The notes below the pieces were generated by a model that saw nothing but the letters and a program-made list of their open reading frames with translations, was not told the origin of the DNA and made no database searches. From Boseongicola sp. SB0662_bin_57 (lineage in GTDB: Bacteria > Pseudomonadota > Alphaproteobacteria > Rhodobacterales > Rhodobacteraceae), in the NCBI GenBank assembly GCA_009839535.1, contig VXPN01000253.1, positions 1-6,499 of the forward strand: DNA of 6,499 nt, written 5' to 3'. The position numbers and the translations under genes were made by a program. The number at the start of each line of letters is the position of its first letter. Within the stretch, counting starts at the first letter, position 1. Positions 5,825 to 6,499 of this stretch are shown one piece after another.

Positions 5825-6499
5825 TCAGCCTTGTGACGAATTCCTGTCCAGATCGTGACCGTGCCAGGGTCCGTGATGCTCGCCTTCGCCGTCGATGCGT
5901 TCGAAGCCGTGTGCCCCGAAGTAGTCGCGCTGCGCCTGGAGCATGTTGGCGGTCGTTCGCTCGCAGGTCAGCGTGTCGAAGTAGGCAAGCGCCGCGGCAA
6001 GCGCCGGGACCGGAAGGCGTGCGGCCTGCGCGGCAAGCGCGGTTTTCCGGAGGCCCTCGATGTTCCTGTCCATGAGGGCGCGGAAATGGTCTGCAAGCGC
6101 CAGGTTCGTGCCCGGCGAATCCCGGAGGGACGCCGCCATGTCGTTCAGCATGGCTGAGCGGATGATGCAGCCCTCGCGCCAGATCTCGGCGATTCCCGGC
6201 ATTGGCAGCGACCAGCCGAAATCCGTGCTGGCCCTGTAAAGAAGGTCAAAGCCCTGCGCGTAGCAAAGGATCTTGCCGGCGATCAGCGCCTGTTCCAGAT
6301 CCTGAACTGTCAGTCCGTCGTCCAGGCGGCCTGTGCGCGGCTGATACAGGCTGGCACCCTGCAGGCGCAGGTCCCGCATCGCCGACATGTTGCGGGCGCC
6401 TACCGCCGCCTCTATCACCGGAACCGGGGCGCCGAGCATCTGGCTTTCGATCACCGTCCAGCGACCCGTTCCCTTCTGTCCCGCACGGTCAAGAATGAC
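5825..6499 (-). CDS. gnd: 6-phosphogluconate dehydrogenase (decarboxylating), C-terminal part
   Basis: The reading frame is open to the last base of the window. It gives the final 224 residues of an enzyme usually about 470 long; the start and NADP-binding domain lie outside. The enzyme oxidatively decarboxylates 6-phosphogluconate to ribulose 5-phosphate in the cytosolic pentose phosphate pathway. Visible residues include GQKGTGRW (residues 7-14 of the fragment), which holds the lysine and threonine that bind substrate phosphate in characterised enzymes. Further on are DLEQALIAGKILCYAQGFDLL and IAEIWREGCIIRS, the signature of the all-helical domain. Near the end, QAQRDYFGAH carries the arginine and histidine equivalent to R446 and H452 of the sheep enzyme, which reach into the partner subunit's active site. 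The tail after it (HHGPWHGHD and beyond) is short and ends in TGA at 5825-5827. Nothing suggests a pseudogene. Confidence 0.95.
   Translation of the reverse strand, partial: VILDRAGQKGTGRWTVIESQMLGAPVPVIEAAVGARNMSAMRDLRLQGASLYQPRTGRLDDGLTVQDLEQALIAGKILCYAQGFDLLYRASTDFGWSLPMPGIAEIWREGCIIRSAMLNDMAASLRDSPGTNLALADHFRALMDRNIEGLRKTALAAQAARLPVPALAAALAYFDTLTCERTTANMLQAQRDYFGAHGFERIDGEGEHHGPWHGHDLDRNSSQG

Overview
The window joins two kinds of DNA. About 3350-6499 is GC-rich: two 60-base rows counted by eye, 3901-3960 and 5221-5280, give about 63% and 72% G+C. It carries ordinary bacterial housekeeping-type genes. A hydroxysqualene synthase (HpnC) of hopanoid synthesis, the GC content and the HpnC sequence together suggest a hopanoid-making proteobacterium, most likely an alphaproteobacterium. 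That placement is an inference, with no marker gene behind it. About 40-3350 is clearly lower in GC (about 38% in row 481-540) and holds one long gene that looks acquired.

Layout from left to right. Positions 1-130 are a short leader with an inverted repeat and a good ribosome binding site. Positions 131-3259 (+) encode a 1042-residue protein: a calcineurin-like metallophosphoesterase, then a STAND/NACHT-like P-loop NTPase whose Walker A lysine is replaced by leucine, then a helical C-terminal region I do not recognise. The architecture of N-terminal effector, NTPase and C-terminal possible sensor is that of antiphage STAND proteins. Positions 3355-4251 (-) are hpnC, convergent with the large gene across only 95 bases. 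Positions 4252-4654 form a roughly 400-base divergent intergenic region full of inverted repeats. Positions 4655-5686 (+) encode an AbrB-family membrane protein with a visible internal duplication. Positions 5825 to beyond 6499 (-) are the C-terminal half of 6-phosphogluconate dehydrogenase, cut by the window edge.

How the genes relate. No single pathway links them. hpnC is normally followed by hpnD and hpnE, but here the next DNA is the convergent, compositionally foreign large gene. This suggests a putative defence gene inserted at the end of hpnC. The large gene is the most interesting object: a candidate single-gene immune protein with a defective-looking P-loop and a marked switch of G/C strand asymmetry inside its coding sequence. 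Its function is inferred from architecture alone.
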